Shown here: in pieces, positions 33,456 to 42,239 of the stretch | Position numbering within the stretch: position 1 is the stretch's first letter | Layout of the letters: each line of letters opens with the position of its first letter | Source of the DNA: Streptomyces sp. NBC_01454 | GTDB taxonomy: Bacteria; Actinomycetota; Actinomycetes; Streptomycetales; Streptomycetaceae | Assembly (NCBI RefSeq): GCF_036227565.1 | Contig: NZ_CP109460.1 | Coordinates: 2,914,001-2,978,000, forward strand | Reading direction: 5' to 3' | Length of the DNA: 64,000 nucleotides | The notes under the pieces: model-generated | What the model was told of the DNA's origin: nothing | Databases searched by the model: none | The model's input: the letters and a program-made list of their open reading frames with translations, nothing else | Program-made: the position numbers and the translations under genes

Positions 33456-34916
33456 TCAGCCCTCCTCGTAGGGACCGGCGGGGTCGAACGGCCCCGTCCC
33501 GCCCGTCGCCGCGGGGCCGCGGCGGCCGGCGAACCGGCCGCCGGACTGCGCCGCGCTCCCGGCGCCCGCACCCGGTGCCGCTCCCGTTACCGGCCCCGCC
33601 GCACCCCCAGCCGTCCCCGGACCGGGAGCCGCCCCCGGCGCTATGGCCTTGCGCTTGCGCCCGGTCAGCGTCGGACGCGCCCGGTGGCTGCCGCGGCCCT
33701 GCCGGGCGGCCGGCGACTCGACCAGCCCGAGTTCGGCCGCCAGGGCGCCCAGCGCCTGCTTGACCGTCGACCGGTTGTCGAGATCCTGCATCCGGCCCGC
33801 GTCGACGCAGGGCTGCAACTCCTTGAAGGCGGCCGGCACATGGGTCCTGGCGACCTGGGTGCCGGTGGCCTTGGCGACCAGTGACGGCTGGATCTCGGTG
33901 TTGCGGGTGAGGCGGTTGACGACGGTCGTGGTGTCCTCCGCCTTGCGGATCTGCAGCCGGTCCCACAACCGCACCTGCCGCTTGGCGGCCCGTACGGCCA
34001 CCACGTCCGGGGTGGTCACCAGCAGTGCCGCTTCGGCGAGTTCGACCGCCGCGGCGTTGGCGGACTGCATCTGGGACCCGCAGTCGACGAGCACCACCTC
34101 GTAACGGGAGCGCAGCGCGCCCAGGATCTGCCGGGCGGCGCGGTCGTCGACCTCCTCGCCGCGTTCGCCCTCCTCGGGCGCCAGCAGCAGTCCCAGGCCG
34201 GTGTGGTGGGCGTGCACCGCGTCCTGGAGGACCCGTACGGAGATGTCCTGGATGCCGGCCAGGTCGACGATCGAGCGGCGGAACTGCACGTCCAGATAGG
34301 AGGCCACATCTCCGGACTGCAGGTCCAGGTCGACCAGTGCCACGCTGCGGCCCGCGGTCCGGGCGGCCAGGGCGAGGTGCACGGCGGTGACGGTGGTGCC
34401 GACCCCGCCCTTGGCGCCGGTGACGGTCACCAGCGTGCCGGCCGGTCCGGGCGCCGCCTCCGGGCCGGCCCCCAGGTGCACCCGTACGCCGGCCGCCCAC
34501 TGGGCGGCGGCCTGCACCCGGGCGGCCAGCTCGTCGTAGCCGAGCGGCAGTCCCACCACGCCGCGGGCGCCGGCGTCCATCGCCGCGGAGAACAGCGCGG
34601 GCCCGGCGTCCGCGGTGATCAGCACCACGCCGACGGCGGGGAAGCGCAGCGCCACCTCCCGGATCAGCTCCAGCGCCGGTGCCGGGCCGGTCCGTTCGTG
34701 GACGAGCACGACCTCGGGGAGCGCCTCGACGGCGGACGGCCCGCCGGCGGCCGGCGCCTCGGCTCCCTGGGCGGCGGCCCGGGCGAGCGCGTCGAGCAGC
34801 GCGGTGGAGTCGGCGACCGGGGGCGCGGGTTCGGCGTCCGGCAGCTGGTGGAGCAGCGAGGAGACCGCGCGGGCGGCGTCCGGGTCGCCGATGGCCGAAA
34901 GGATGCGGATGGTCAC
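33456..34916 (-). CDS. tadZ: TadZ/CpaE-like ParA-type ATPase
   Basis: 486 residues. N-terminal receiver-like domain (about 1-125, lacking a clear phospho-acceptor), then the MinD/ParA ATPase with a deviant Walker A VTGAKGGVGTTVTAVHLALA, switch region LDLQSGDVASYLDVQFRRSIVDL and Walker B VVLVDCGSQ. The C-terminal 90 residues are Gly/Ala/Pro-rich and probably disordered. CpaE/TadZ proteins localise the pilus machine. Start is GTG 34916, because the coding identity begins with TIRILSAIGDPDAARAV. It is 13 bases from the CpaB-like stop. Confidence 0.88.
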   Translation of the reverse strand: MTIRILSAIGDPDAARAVSSLLHQLPDAEPAPPVADSTALLDALARAAAQGAEAPAAGGPSAVEALPEVVLVHERTGPAPALELIREVALRFPAVGVVLITADAGPALFSAAMDAGARGVVGLPLGYDELAARVQAAAQWAAGVRVHLGAGPEAAPGPAGTLVTVTGAKGGVGTTVTAVHLALAARTAGRSVALVDLDLQSGDVASYLDVQFRRSIVDLAGIQDISVRVLQDAVHAHHTGLGLLLAPEEGERGEEVDDRAARQILGALRSRYEVVLVDCGSQMQSANAAAVELAEAALLVTTPDVVAVRAAKRQVRLWDRLQIRKAEDTTTVVNRLTRNTEIQPSLVAKATGTQVARTHVPAAFKELQPCVDAGRMQDLDNRSTVKQALGALAAELGLVESPAARQGRGSHRARPTLTGRKRKAIAPGAAPGPGTAGGAAGPVTGAAPGAGAGSAAQSGGRFAGRRGPAATGGTGPFDPAGPYEEG

Positions 34917-34929
34917 CAGGGGCTCCGGG

Positions 34930-35646
34930 TCACTTGTCGCCGTCGAGGGTGTAGGTGCGCTGACCGGGCGGTATGGCGGTCTCGCTGCCGGGGGCGAGCA
35001 GGGCGAGCCGTACATGGGTGGCGAAGGACTCGGCGTAGGCGACGCGTTGGGCGTCGCGGGTGTCCAGCGCGAAGGTGATCGGGACGGCCTCGCCGGCCTG
35101 CCGGTTCGCGGTGGTGTCGCCCGGGTCCTTGGCGTCCAGGGGCGTCAGCTTGCCGACGTCGATGACCTGGGCGCCGGCGACGATGACCTTGGAGACCGGC
35201 TTGTCCTCGGGGCGCTTGCCCTCGAACGTGGCGTAGATGTTCACCCGCGCCCCCGGGTTGATCTTGCCGGCCACCCCGGTCGCGGCGTCGATCATGATGG
35301 CGATCTCCTGCTGCCCGGGCTGCAGCGCGGGCCGCTCGACGATCATGTCGTCCTGCAGCAGCGAGCCCTTCTTCAGCGGGGTCACGGCGATCCGGCCGCT
35401 GACCTTGTCCAGGTCGGTCACGGCGGTGGGCGGCAGCCAGCGCTGCGGCATCTTCACCTTCTCGAACTGCCCTGGATCCAGCGCCTTGTAGGCCGCGATA
35501 TCCGTCTTCAGCCGGTAGGCCGTCCGCTCGGGGCCGACCTTGGACTCGACGTTCTTGATCACCGACAGCACGCCGATGAACGCGCCGATCGCACAGAGAA
35601 CCGACAGGAGCAGCAGGATCGCTCCGCGGCGCTGGCGTGAGTTCAT
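34930..35646 (-). CDS. CpaB/RcpC-like SAF-domain pilus protein
   Basis: 238 residues. One N-terminal membrane anchor (RRGAILLLLSVLCAIGAFIGVL), then a SAF domain (LKTDIAAYKALDPGQFEKVKM, SGRIAVTPLKKGSLLQDDM) and the RcpC-like domain (IAIMIDAATGVAGKINPGARVNIYATFEGKRPEDKP). In Gram-negative Tad systems RcpC/CpaB contacts the secretin. This organism has no outer membrane and no secretin gene is seen in the locus, so a wall-side role is more likely. Confidence 0.87.
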   Translation of the reverse strand: MNSRQRRGAILLLLSVLCAIGAFIGVLSVIKNVESKVGPERTAYRLKTDIAAYKALDPGQFEKVKMPQRWLPPTAVTDLDKVSGRIAVTPLKKGSLLQDDMIVERPALQPGQQEIAIMIDAATGVAGKINPGARVNIYATFEGKRPEDKPVSKVIVAGAQVIDVGKLTPLDAKDPGDTTANRQAGEAVPITFALDTRDAQRVAYAESFATHVRLALLAPGSETAIPPGQRTYTLDGDK

Positions 35647-35759
35647 GGGGGAGGAACCTCGATCGGGACGGGGGAGCAGGGGCGGGCGGTCGGACGGGGA
35701 ACGGACGGCCGGGCGGCTGCCGGACCGGCCGGGGCGGGGCCGCACTCGGCCCGGTCGGC

Positions 35760-37049
35760 TCAGCGCACGCGGGCCACCGTCCGCGGGGTACCGGGGACGC
35801 CCGGCCGGCCGGACAGGTCCGGATGACCGGCGAAGGAGGCCTGGCCGGGCAGGTCCCGGCGGCCGGGAGCGCGGGGGCCGTCGGACGCGTAGGGGTTGCC
35901 GGGCACCGGGGGGCCGGACCCGTACGGGTTGCCGGGCGCCACCGGGCCGCCCGGCGTGTACGCGGGGCCGCGGACGGCGGGGTGGTGCGGGGTGTGGGCG
36001 GCCGGGTGTTGCGGTGCGCCGGGGCCGGCCGGGGGCGCTTCCCGGACGGCGGCCACATCCCGTACGGCGGGTGCCTCCGGCACGGCGGGCGTCTCCGGCA
36101 CGTCCGGGACGGCCGACGGCGGCTCGGTCGCGGCACTGGGTGCGGGACGGGGTGCGGGACGGGGCGCGGGCGCGGCTATGGCCGCCGGCCCCTGCGCCGG
36201 GCCGCCACCCCCTGCCGCCCGTGGCCGCGACAGCGGCGCCGCGCAGAACGCGCAGCGGTCGCCGAGGAGTTCCCGGCCGCACCAGCCGCACTGCTCACGG
36301 CGTACGGAGGTCACCAGCTGGTGCAGCACCGACAGGTCCGGTATGGCCGCGGCGAATTCGACCAGCTTCCGGGTCCCCCACCACTGGGCGGACTCGGCGG
36401 GCAGCCGGGTCTCGTACACCCCCTGCACCTGCCAGGCGGGGGCGAGCGTCGCGCTCACCCAGTCGCCGGTGAACTGGCCGCGGGCGAGCGCGAGCTGGGT
36501 GGTGAAGCCGGGCGCCGGCAGCCCGTCCCCGCCGCCGTGCCGGTCCAGTTGCAGCAGCCGCGGGGCGGGGTGGGCGAGCACCGCGAAGTGCACCCCGGGC
36601 AGCCAGGACTTCACATGGGAGCGCAGATCGACCTCGATGTGGTCCAGGCCGCTGACGCTGCTCAGCAGGGCGCCCGCGTGGATGTAGTGGCTCAGCAGCC
36701 GTGCCGCGCTGGCCAGGACGCCGGGGCTGAAGTCGCACAGCGACAGCTGCCGCAGCTGACGGGCCAGCAGGGCCACCCCCAGCGGCGGGAGGGACAGCGG
36801 CACGATGGCGATCCGGTCGCTCTCCAGGACGGCGCGCAGGGTGTGCAGCCGGCGGATGTGCGCGGACGGGCAGGCGGAGGAGTAGAGCGCGATGAGATGG
36901 CCGTGGTGCTCCAGCACCGCGCTGGTCTCCGTCAGGGCCTCGTCCAGCGGCTGGAGATGCGGGGCCTGGAGGACGACGGCGGCGGGGGTCTGCCGGTCCG
37001 TCGCAGGCAGCGCGAGGTCAGGGCTGGTGACTGCAATCGCGGTCGGCAC
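35760..37049 (-). CDS. Unrecognised zinc-ribbon protein heading the Tad locus
   Basis: 429 residues from GTG 37049, which has GGGGGAGC upstream. I do not recognise the N-terminal 250 residues. They are globular and hydrophobic-patterned (HGHLIALYSSACPSAHIRRLHTLRAVLE, DHIEVDLRSHVKSWLPGVHFAVLAHP, PAPGFTTQLALARGQFTGDWVSATL). A CxxC-x8-CxxC zinc ribbon follows at about 253-270 (CGWCGRELLGDRCAFC). The last 150 residues are Pro/Ala-rich and disordered. It precedes the CpaB-like gene by 113 bases in the same direction and is probably the first gene of the operon. No function is proposed beyond a link to the pilus locus. Confidence 0.75.
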   Translation of the reverse strand: MPTAIAVTSPDLALPATDRQTPAAVVLQAPHLQPLDEALTETSAVLEHHGHLIALYSSACPSAHIRRLHTLRAVLESDRIAIVPLSLPPLGVALLARQLRQLSLCDFSPGVLASAARLLSHYIHAGALLSSVSGLDHIEVDLRSHVKSWLPGVHFAVLAHPAPRLLQLDRHGGGDGLPAPGFTTQLALARGQFTGDWVSATLAPAWQVQGVYETRLPAESAQWWGTRKLVEFAAAIPDLSVLHQLVTSVRREQCGWCGRELLGDRCAFCAAPLSRPRAAGGGGPAQGPAAIAAPAPRPAPRPAPSAATEPPSAVPDVPETPAVPEAPAVRDVAAVREAPPAGPGAPQHPAAHTPHHPAVRGPAYTPGGPVAPGNPYGSGPPVPGNPYASDGPRAPGRRDLPGQASFAGHPDLSGRPGVPGTPRTVARVR

Positions 37050-37421
37050 GTCGCTCCCCCACTCCCTCCGGCCGCCGGGGGCCCCGGGACCGCGGATCGG
37101 CACAGCTCTGCGCCATCGGCGCCATACGCTGAGCACCTTATCCACAGAGATACGTCCCAGAGAACACGTTCTGAGCTACTCGTCATCACCATCGCTCCAC
37201 AAGTGACGGACGCGGAGCGGCCCAGCGGCAAACACGGTAACCCCCGCCCCCGACCAGCGGCTTGACACCCGTAATGGTCTGGACCACGCACTCACGGGCA
37301 CAGCCGCCACAGGGTGCACACCCACCTCTCCCGCCCCACTTCCCCGCCGCGTGCGAGCGGTGGCGAAGGGCGTGCACCCGCCGAGCCCGCACCACCCCGC
37401 ACGCCCCGCCCCGTACACACC
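37050..37421. other. Gene-free region upstream of the Tad locus
   Basis: 372 bases hold no credible gene. This should contain the main promoter of the Tad operon on the minus strand. It is AT-richer in 37130-37290, but I cannot place boxes with confidence. The part near 37421 borders the protease terminator. Confidence 0.35.
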
Positions 37422-37457
37422 ACGAGGTCCCGTGCACCGGAGCGCACGGGACCTCGT
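37422..37457 (-). terminator. Terminator of the secreted protease gene
   Basis: ACGAGGTCCCGTGC (37422-37435) pairs with GCACGGGACCTCGT (37444-37457), a perfect 14-bp stem with an eight-base loop, 43 bases past the protease stop. Confidence 0.85.
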
Positions 37458-37499
37458 CTACCGCTTCTTGCCTCCCCTACCGCCGCTCGCCGCGGCTGC

Positions 37500-38372
37500 T
37501 CACCTGCGGAGAGCGGCCGGCTTCGGCAGGGCGCAGCCGTCCGCGTTCAGGTCGAGCTTGTTACCCGCGCCGAAACACTTCGGTATCCCGTAGGTCTCCT
37601 CCGCGTAGTTGGTGCCCTTGTGCACCGTGACATTGCCGTTCTCGTCCACCTCGCACGGGTTGTTCTCGGTGCACCTCTCACCGTCCTCATTGCCCGTGTT
37701 GTTGATGGCCGCGACCTTGCCCGTGGCGGTGTCGACCACCGGCGATCCGGAGGTGCCGCCGATGGTCTGGCACTGCGGGGTGTAGCGGACTGAGTCCTTC
37801 CAGGCCCAGTCACCCTCCTTGAGGGTGGGCACGAACCCGTCGATGCTGCAGGTGTAGATCTTCTTCCAGTATCCGGAGACGACGCTGATCCCGGCGCCCT
37901 TCGCCGGGTGGTCGGTGGCCAGCTCCAGTGGCTTGATCCCGTACTTCTGCTCGATCTGGGCGTAGGTCGACGAGGTCCGGTAGAGCGTGACATCGGTGTC
38001 GGTCATCGTGGCGTAGACGACCCGGTTGGCCCGGATCGTGCCCGCCCGGCCGCCCGACTTGGTCAGCAGGGTGAAGCCGCGGCTGGACGGCTGGTCGACG
38101 ATGACCTCGCCCGCGCCCGGCATGCCGCTTTCCAGACAGTGGCCGTTGGTCATCACCAGCGCCGGGTCATTCGCCTGCGAGCCGGGCATCCGCACGACGG
38201 AGCCGGAGCAGTTGCTCAGTGCGACGGTGCCGGCGAAGTCCACCGCCTTGGTCTTCTGGTGCTGTCCAAGCACCCGGTGCTGCGGCGCCGCCTGAGCCGT
38301 TCCGACGGTGCCCGCGAGGGCTGCGGCGCCCAGCACGGCCGTGGCCAGGGTGCCGACGAGAGGTCGATTCAT
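37500..38372 (-). CDS. Secreted trypsin-fold serine protease
   Basis: 290 residues. Signal peptide (PLVGTLATAVLGAAALAGTVGTAQA) followed by a short propeptide and a chymotrypsin-fold domain. The triad is His in MTNGHCL, Asp in MTDTDVTLYR, and Ser in TIGGTSGSPVVD. Cysteines (SNCSG with NGHC, YTCS with PQCQ) suggest two disulfides, with more near the C-terminus (ERCTENNPCEVD and PKCFGAG). The sequence resembles Streptomyces secreted S1 family proteases without inhibitor-like or chitin-binding domains. It is divergent from the M14 carboxypeptidase gene (259 bases between), and both products leave the cell, so they may act in sequence on extracellular protein. Confidence 0.88.
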   Translation of the reverse strand: MNRPLVGTLATAVLGAAALAGTVGTAQAAPQHRVLGQHQKTKAVDFAGTVALSNCSGSVVRMPGSQANDPALVMTNGHCLESGMPGAGEVIVDQPSSRGFTLLTKSGGRAGTIRANRVVYATMTDTDVTLYRTSSTYAQIEQKYGIKPLELATDHPAKGAGISVVSGYWKKIYTCSIDGFVPTLKEGDWAWKDSVRYTPQCQTIGGTSGSPVVDTATGKVAAINNTGNEDGERCTENNPCEVDENGNVTVHKGTNYAEETYGIPKCFGAGNKLDLNADGCALPKPAALRR

Positions 38373-38566
38373 GTGGGGGTCCTCTCAACTCTTTGTCACC
38401 GAAGTCCCGCCAGGGCCTTCGGATTTGTCGTGCGCAGTGTCCGCGCGACCGCCCCCATGAAGCAATCAAATTCCCCGGATCGATGGGAAGTTGCCGGGTT
38501 GACCCTCGCGGGCGAGACCGCGGGCGAGACCGGACGTCCACCCCGACATCTGGCCGCCGGACGCCT

Positions 38567-38594
38567 TGACCCGCTCATGCCATACCTCGACACT
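38567..38594 (+). promoter_or_regulatory. Candidate promoter of the carboxypeptidase gene
   Basis: TTGACC (38567-38572) and GACACT (38589-38594) are 16 bases apart and fit a sigma-70-like promoter loosely. The ATG of the carboxypeptidase gene lies 37 bases beyond the -10 box, with AGGAGACC between. A 12-bp tandem repeat of GCGGGCGAGACC (38509-38520, 38521-38532) lies just upstream. Confidence 0.4.
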
Positions 38595-38631
38595 CACGTC
38601 GTCGCTTCGCTCACACCCCACAGGAGACCGC

Positions 38632-39981
38632 ATGCGACCACGTATCCGCGGCGGACGCAGCACCGTCCTCGCCGCGCTCCTCTCCCTCGCGCTCGCCGCC
38701 CCCGTCGCCGCCGCCCAGGCGACCGTCGCCCCGCCCGGCGAACCCGCCGCCGGCGCCGCCGCCCGCCCCGAACTCCCGCACCAGTACGAGGTGTCCGGAC
38801 CCGCCACGCCAGCCCAGCGCACCGCGCTCACCACGACCGGCGCCACGATCGACGAGGTCCATGCCCGCGCCGTCGTCCTCACGGCCGACCGCGCCCAGGC
38901 CGCCGCCGTCCGCCAACTGGGCTACCCCCTCCGCAGGCTGCCCGACCCGCCGGCCACCCGGCCGGTCTCCCCCGGTACCCGGGTCGGGGACTTCCCCGCC
39001 GGGTACACGAAGTACCACACCTACGACGAGGCCACGAAGGAGATCGACGCCCTCGTCGCCAAGTACCCGACCCTGCTCAGCAAGAAGGTCATCGGCACCT
39101 CCCAGGAGGGCCGCAGCATCCTCGCCCTCAAGGTCAGCCGGAACGTCACCAAGGACGAGGCGGAGCCCGAGGTCCTCTTCACCGCGCACCAGCACGCCAG
39201 GGAACACCTCACCGTCGAGATGGCCCTGTACCTCCTGGGCGAGTTCACCTCGAAGTACGGGAGTGACCCCCGCATCACCAAGCTGCTGGACTCCCGCGAG
39301 ATCTGGATCATCCCGGACCTGAACCCGGACGGCGGCGCCTACGACATCGCCGCCGGCTCGTTCCGCAGCTGGCGCAAGAACCGCCAGCCCAACGCCGGCT
39401 CCCGCAGCGTCGGCACCGACCTCAACCGCAACTGGGACTTCAAGTGGGGCTGCTGCGGCGGCTCGTCGTCCAGCCCCTCCTCCGAGGTCTACCGCGGCCC
39501 GTCGGCCGCCTCCGCCCCCGAGGTGAAGGTCGTCGCCTCCTTCGTCCGCAGCCGCGTCATCGGCGGCACCCAGCAGATCAAGGCCGCCATCGACTTCCAC
39601 ACCTACAGCGAACTGGTCCTGTGGCCCTTCGGCTTCACCGACGACGACACCGGCCCCGGGATGACGCAGGACGACCATGACGCCTTCGCCGCCATCGGCA
39701 AGAGCATGGCCGCCAGCAACGGCTACACCCCCGAGCAGTCCAGCGAGCTCTACATCACCGACGGCGCGATCGACGACTGGCTGTGGGGCGACCAGAAGAT
39801 CTTCGCCTACACCTTCGAGATGTATCCGTCCTCGGCCGGCGCCGGCGGCTTCTACCCCAAGGACACGGTGATCCCCAAGGAAACCGCCCGCAACCGCGAG
39901 GCAGTCCTCCGCCTCCTGGAGAACGCCGACTGCGTCTACCGCTCCATCGGCAAGGAGGCGCAGTACTGCAAGGGCAGTTGA
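38632..39981 (+). CDS. Secreted zinc carboxypeptidase (M14)
   Basis: 449 residues from ATG 38632 with AGGAGA seven bases upstream. Signal peptide ([20 protein letters not shown]), a propeptide-like region (about 45-120) and the M14 domain. Zinc ligands are HQHAREH (HxxE) and His in IDFHTYSE. The catalytic Glu is in YTFEMYPSS, and substrate-binding [11 protein letters not shown] is present. Cleaves C-terminal residues from extracellular peptides. There is no C-terminal carbohydrate-binding module. It faces the small parvulin gene convergently, with a terminator between. Confidence 0.93.
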   Translation: MRPRIRGGRSTVLAALLSLALAAPVAAAQATVAPPGEPAAGAAARPELPHQYEVSGPATPAQRTALTTTGATIDEVHARAVVLTADRAQAAAVRQLGYPLRRLPDPPATRPVSPGTRVGDFPAGYTKYHTYDEATKEIDALVAKYPTLLSKKVIGTSQEGRSILALKVSRNVTKDEAEPEVLFTAHQHAREHLTVEMALYLLGEFTSKYGSDPRITKLLDSREIWIIPDLNPDGGAYDIAAGSFRSWRKNRQPNAGSRSVGTDLNRNWDFKWGCCGGSSSSPSSEVYRGPSAASAPEVKVVASFVRSRVIGGTQQIKAAIDFHTYSELVLWPFGFTDDDTGPGMTQDDHDAFAAIGKSMAASNGYTPEQSSELYITDGAIDDWLWGDQKIFAYTFEMYPSSAGAGGFYPKDTVIPKETARNREAVLRLLENADCVYRSIGKEAQYCKGS

Positions 39982-40002
39982 GCCGCACGACCTTCGGCGA
40001 GC

Positions 40003-40034
40003 GGGCACCCGGCACGACTCGGCGCCGGGTGCCC
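40003..40034. terminator. Terminator between carboxypeptidase and parvulin genes
   Basis: GGGCACCCGGC (40003-40013) pairs with GCCGGGTGCCC (40024-40034), an 11-bp stem with a ten-base loop between convergent genes. Confidence 0.75.
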
Positions 40035-40076
40035 CCTCGTCACGTCCTCAACGACGCGGCCGCACGGCACACCGCG

Positions 40077-40358
40077 TCAGTCCTCGCGGCTGGTGACTTC
40101 GAGGAGGTGCATCCCGAACTGGGTCTTCACCGGTCCCTGGACCACGCCGACCGGGGCGGAGAACACGACCTGGTCGAATTCCGGGACCATCTGCCCGGGA
40201 CCGAACGACCCGAGGTTGCCCCCGTCGCGGGACGAGGGGCAGGAGGAGTGCTTCTTGGCAAGCTCGGCGAAATCCGCTCCGCCCGCGATCTGCTCCTTCA
40301 GATTCAACGCCTCTGTCTCGGTATTGACCAAGATGTGACGTGCGGTAGCCCTAGCCAT
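40077..40358 (-). CDS. Small parvulin-type peptidyl-prolyl isomerase
   Basis: 93 residues forming only the parvulin (PpiC-type) domain: [68 protein letters not shown]. It resembles E. coli PpiC in size and lacks a signal peptide, so it should act in the cytoplasm, unlike the PrsA lipoproteins. AAAGGACG precedes the ATG. It is a single gene. Confidence 0.92.
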   Translation of the reverse strand: MARATARHILVNTETEALNLKEQIAGGADFAELAKKHSSCPSSRDGGNLGSFGPGQMVPEFDQVVFSAPVGVVQGPVKTQFGMHLLEVTSRED

Positions 40359-40632
40359 GTTTTGCGTCCTTTCGAGTCCTCTTCAGCGCCATCCACGATC
40401 GCGTACCCGGGGGGATTCGCTGTGGCAGCGATCACCAGTCCCGACCCGCCCCGGGTACACGTGCCGCCTTCGTAGGTCAGGCAAGCGCCACCTCAGAATC
40501 CCACAGGCGATCACCCGCGCAGGTCACCGGCCGGGGGCGGCCCCCGCGGCACATCTGCGGCCCGGTGAACCATCCGCCCCGGGCCCGCGTCTTCCCCCGC
40601 GACCGCATCCCACCTGCTGGGGAGAACAGACC

Positions 40633-40929
40633 ATGCCCGACAAGGACGTTGAGCGCACCGACGACCGGAGCCGCGCCCCGGAACCCTGGTGGGCGGGCGT
40701 CGGCACCTGGGGAGCCCTCGCCATGATCGCCTTCGGCGCCCTCGCGGCGGCATGGGTCTTCCTCCGACTCCCCGGCACCCCACACGAACCGGCCTACGGC
40801 TACTACGGAGCCTCCAAGGTCATCGCCATCGGCCTGGTGCTCGTGGGCGGCGCCTTGCTGAGCCGCCGTCGCACCCGTGCCGCGGCCACCGAGGAAACAA
40901 ACAGCCAGGGCGACCCTCAGAGCAGGTGA
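40633..40929 (+). CDS. Small two-helix membrane protein, unknown
   Basis: 98 residues. Polar charged N-terminus, then two hydrophobic segments (GTWGALAMIAFGALAAAWVFL, about 27-47; KVIAIGLVLVGGALLSRRRT, about 64-83) and a polar end. GGGGAG lies ahead of the ATG. Its last 13 bases overlap the end of the convergent DUF397 gene. No family recognised; no function proposed. Confidence 0.65.
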   Translation: MPDKDVERTDDRSRAPEPWWAGVGTWGALAMIAFGALAAAWVFLRLPGTPHEPAYGYYGASKVIAIGLVLVGGALLSRRRTRAAATEETNSQGDPQSR

Positions 40930-41108
40930 TCGGCCTTACCGGCCTTTATCTCGCGGATGAGGGTACGCAGGGCCTCGCGACTGTCGGTGACGTACGTGCC
41001 CTCGGCGCCTGCCACGGCGATGTAGGCGTTGCCCTGGTCGTCGGTTCCTATGCGGAAGCAGTTATTGCCTTCGCCGCAGTAGGGCTCTTCCCAGCTGATG
41101 TCTCGCAT
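40917..41108 (-). CDS. DUF397 domain protein
   Basis: 63 residues, the whole of a DUF397 domain: ISWEEPYCGEGNNCFRIGTDDQGNAYIAVAGAEGTYVTDSREALRTLIREIKAG. Small acidic proteins of this family accompany XRE/DUF5753 regulators across Streptomyces (the whiJ and abaA types) and antagonise or modify them. AGGAAGG precedes ATG 41108, only ten bases after the XRE gene stop, so the pair is co-transcribed. The ATG at 41138 has no ribosome site and was not used. Confidence 0.9.
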   Translation of the reverse strand: MRDISWEEPYCGEGNNCFRIGTDDQGNAYIAVAGAEGTYVTDSREALRTLIREIKAGKADHLL

Positions 41109-41118
41109 GGCGACCTTC

Positions 41119-41970
41119 CTAGAGTGAACGTTCGACATTGCGGATGAAGTCACGCGAGGCCGAGGCCGACAGTGACGCGTTGTCCATCCAGTCCAGATGG
41201 GCGCGGTACTTCGCGAGCTGGGCTTCGGCGTGCGTGAATTCCGGTCCGTGGGCAGAGTCCAGTTGCACAGTGTCGAGCTGGGCCACGACACCCCCGGCGT
41301 ACAGGAGAGCATGTCCAGCTCCTGGGAATGCGCCCACATCGACGGGGAGTACCCGCACGTCGACTCCCTCGCGTTCCGACGCTTGACACAGGTGCTTGAG
41401 CTGGTGACGCATGATGTCGGCTCCGCCGAACTTCATGCGCAGTGCGGCTTCGTGAACGTATGCAACATAGGTGAGGGGCTCGGGCCGCGCGAAGACCTGC
41501 TGCCGCTCCATCCGGTGGGCGACGCGTAGTTCGATTTCGAGCCGCGTCGGAGGCGGCAAGACGGCGGTGAAGACCGCGCGGGCATAGTCCTCGGTTTGGA
41601 GAAGTCCCGGAACGTGGACCGTCTGCGTCGTGCTGATGCGCGCGGCATGCCATTCGAGCTCCGCGATGTCCAGCATCCCGGCGGCGAGCGTGCCCCGGTG
41701 CCGCTCCCACCAACCACGCTCACTGTTCGCGGCCATGGCGACCAGCGCTTCAACGTACGACTCGTCCGGACAGGCGTAGTTGCAGGCCAGGGTGCGCACG
41801 CGGTCAGGGGAGACCGGTCTGATGCCGCCCTCCATGTTGGAGATCCGCGTCCGGTCGATGCCCAGCAGCCCGGCGGCGTATTCAGTGGTGGCGCCGGCAG
41901 CGAGACGCATCGTGCGCAGCTCGGCGCCAAGTCGCTTCTGGCGCACCGTCGGTGTGGTCCTGGTCGGCAT
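41119..41970 (-). CDS. XRE-family regulator with DUF5753 domain
   Basis: 283 residues. N-terminal helix-turn-helix (RLGAELRTMRLAAGATTEYAAGLLGIDRTRISNMEGGIRPV, about 12-52), then the DUF5753 domain (from WWERHRGTLAAGMLDIAELEWHAARISTTQTVHVPGLLQTEDYA). This is the WhiJ-type regulator that pairs with a DUF397 protein and often a small ATP-binding protein, as here. GAGAAGGG precedes the ATG. A 14-bp palindrome lies 68 bases upstream. Base composition is a little lower in GC than its neighbours. In studied cases such proteins repress developmental or antibiotic genes. Confidence 0.92.
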   Translation of the reverse strand: MPTRTTPTVRQKRLGAELRTMRLAAGATTEYAAGLLGIDRTRISNMEGGIRPVSPDRVRTLACNYACPDESYVEALVAMAANSERGWWERHRGTLAAGMLDIAELEWHAARISTTQTVHVPGLLQTEDYARAVFTAVLPPPTRLEIELRVAHRMERQQVFARPEPLTYVAYVHEAALRMKFGGADIMRHQLKHLCQASEREGVDVRVLPVDVGAFPGAGHALLYAGGVVAQLDTVQLDSAHGPEFTHAEAQLAKYRAHLDWMDNASLSASASRDFIRNVERSL

Positions 41971-42037
41971 GCGGCCCCTTCTCGTGCCGTGGTCAGGATC
42001 AGTCTGCCTCTGCCCGGCTACAGCAGTCCATTTCGAC

Positions 42038-42089
42038 GGGGTAATTACCCCTCAGTTGAGTAGACACTGCGCCACCCACTCCCTACAGT
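42038..42089. promoter_or_regulatory. Palindromic operator and divergent promoter of the XRE/ATPase pair
   Basis: GGGGTAATTACCCC (42038-42051) is a perfect 14-bp palindrome, 68 bases before the XRE start. On the plus strand, TAGACA (42061-42066) and TACAGT (42084-42089) are 17 bases apart and form a good promoter for the ATP-binding gene. The palindrome would cover the region where both promoters begin, a plausible site for the XRE protein. Confidence 0.6.
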
Positions 42090-42239
42090 CAGTAACGCAA
42101 CGCTTACGCTCGACGCAGTCGGAAGCGCATCGCGCGAGCCTGCCCGCGACCTCCTGCCCTGGGAGAGGCGGGCCCGCGCCAGGGAGACAGGCCACCGGCT
42201 GCCGTGACATCAACCACCCGTGAAGTACAGGGAGTTGCC

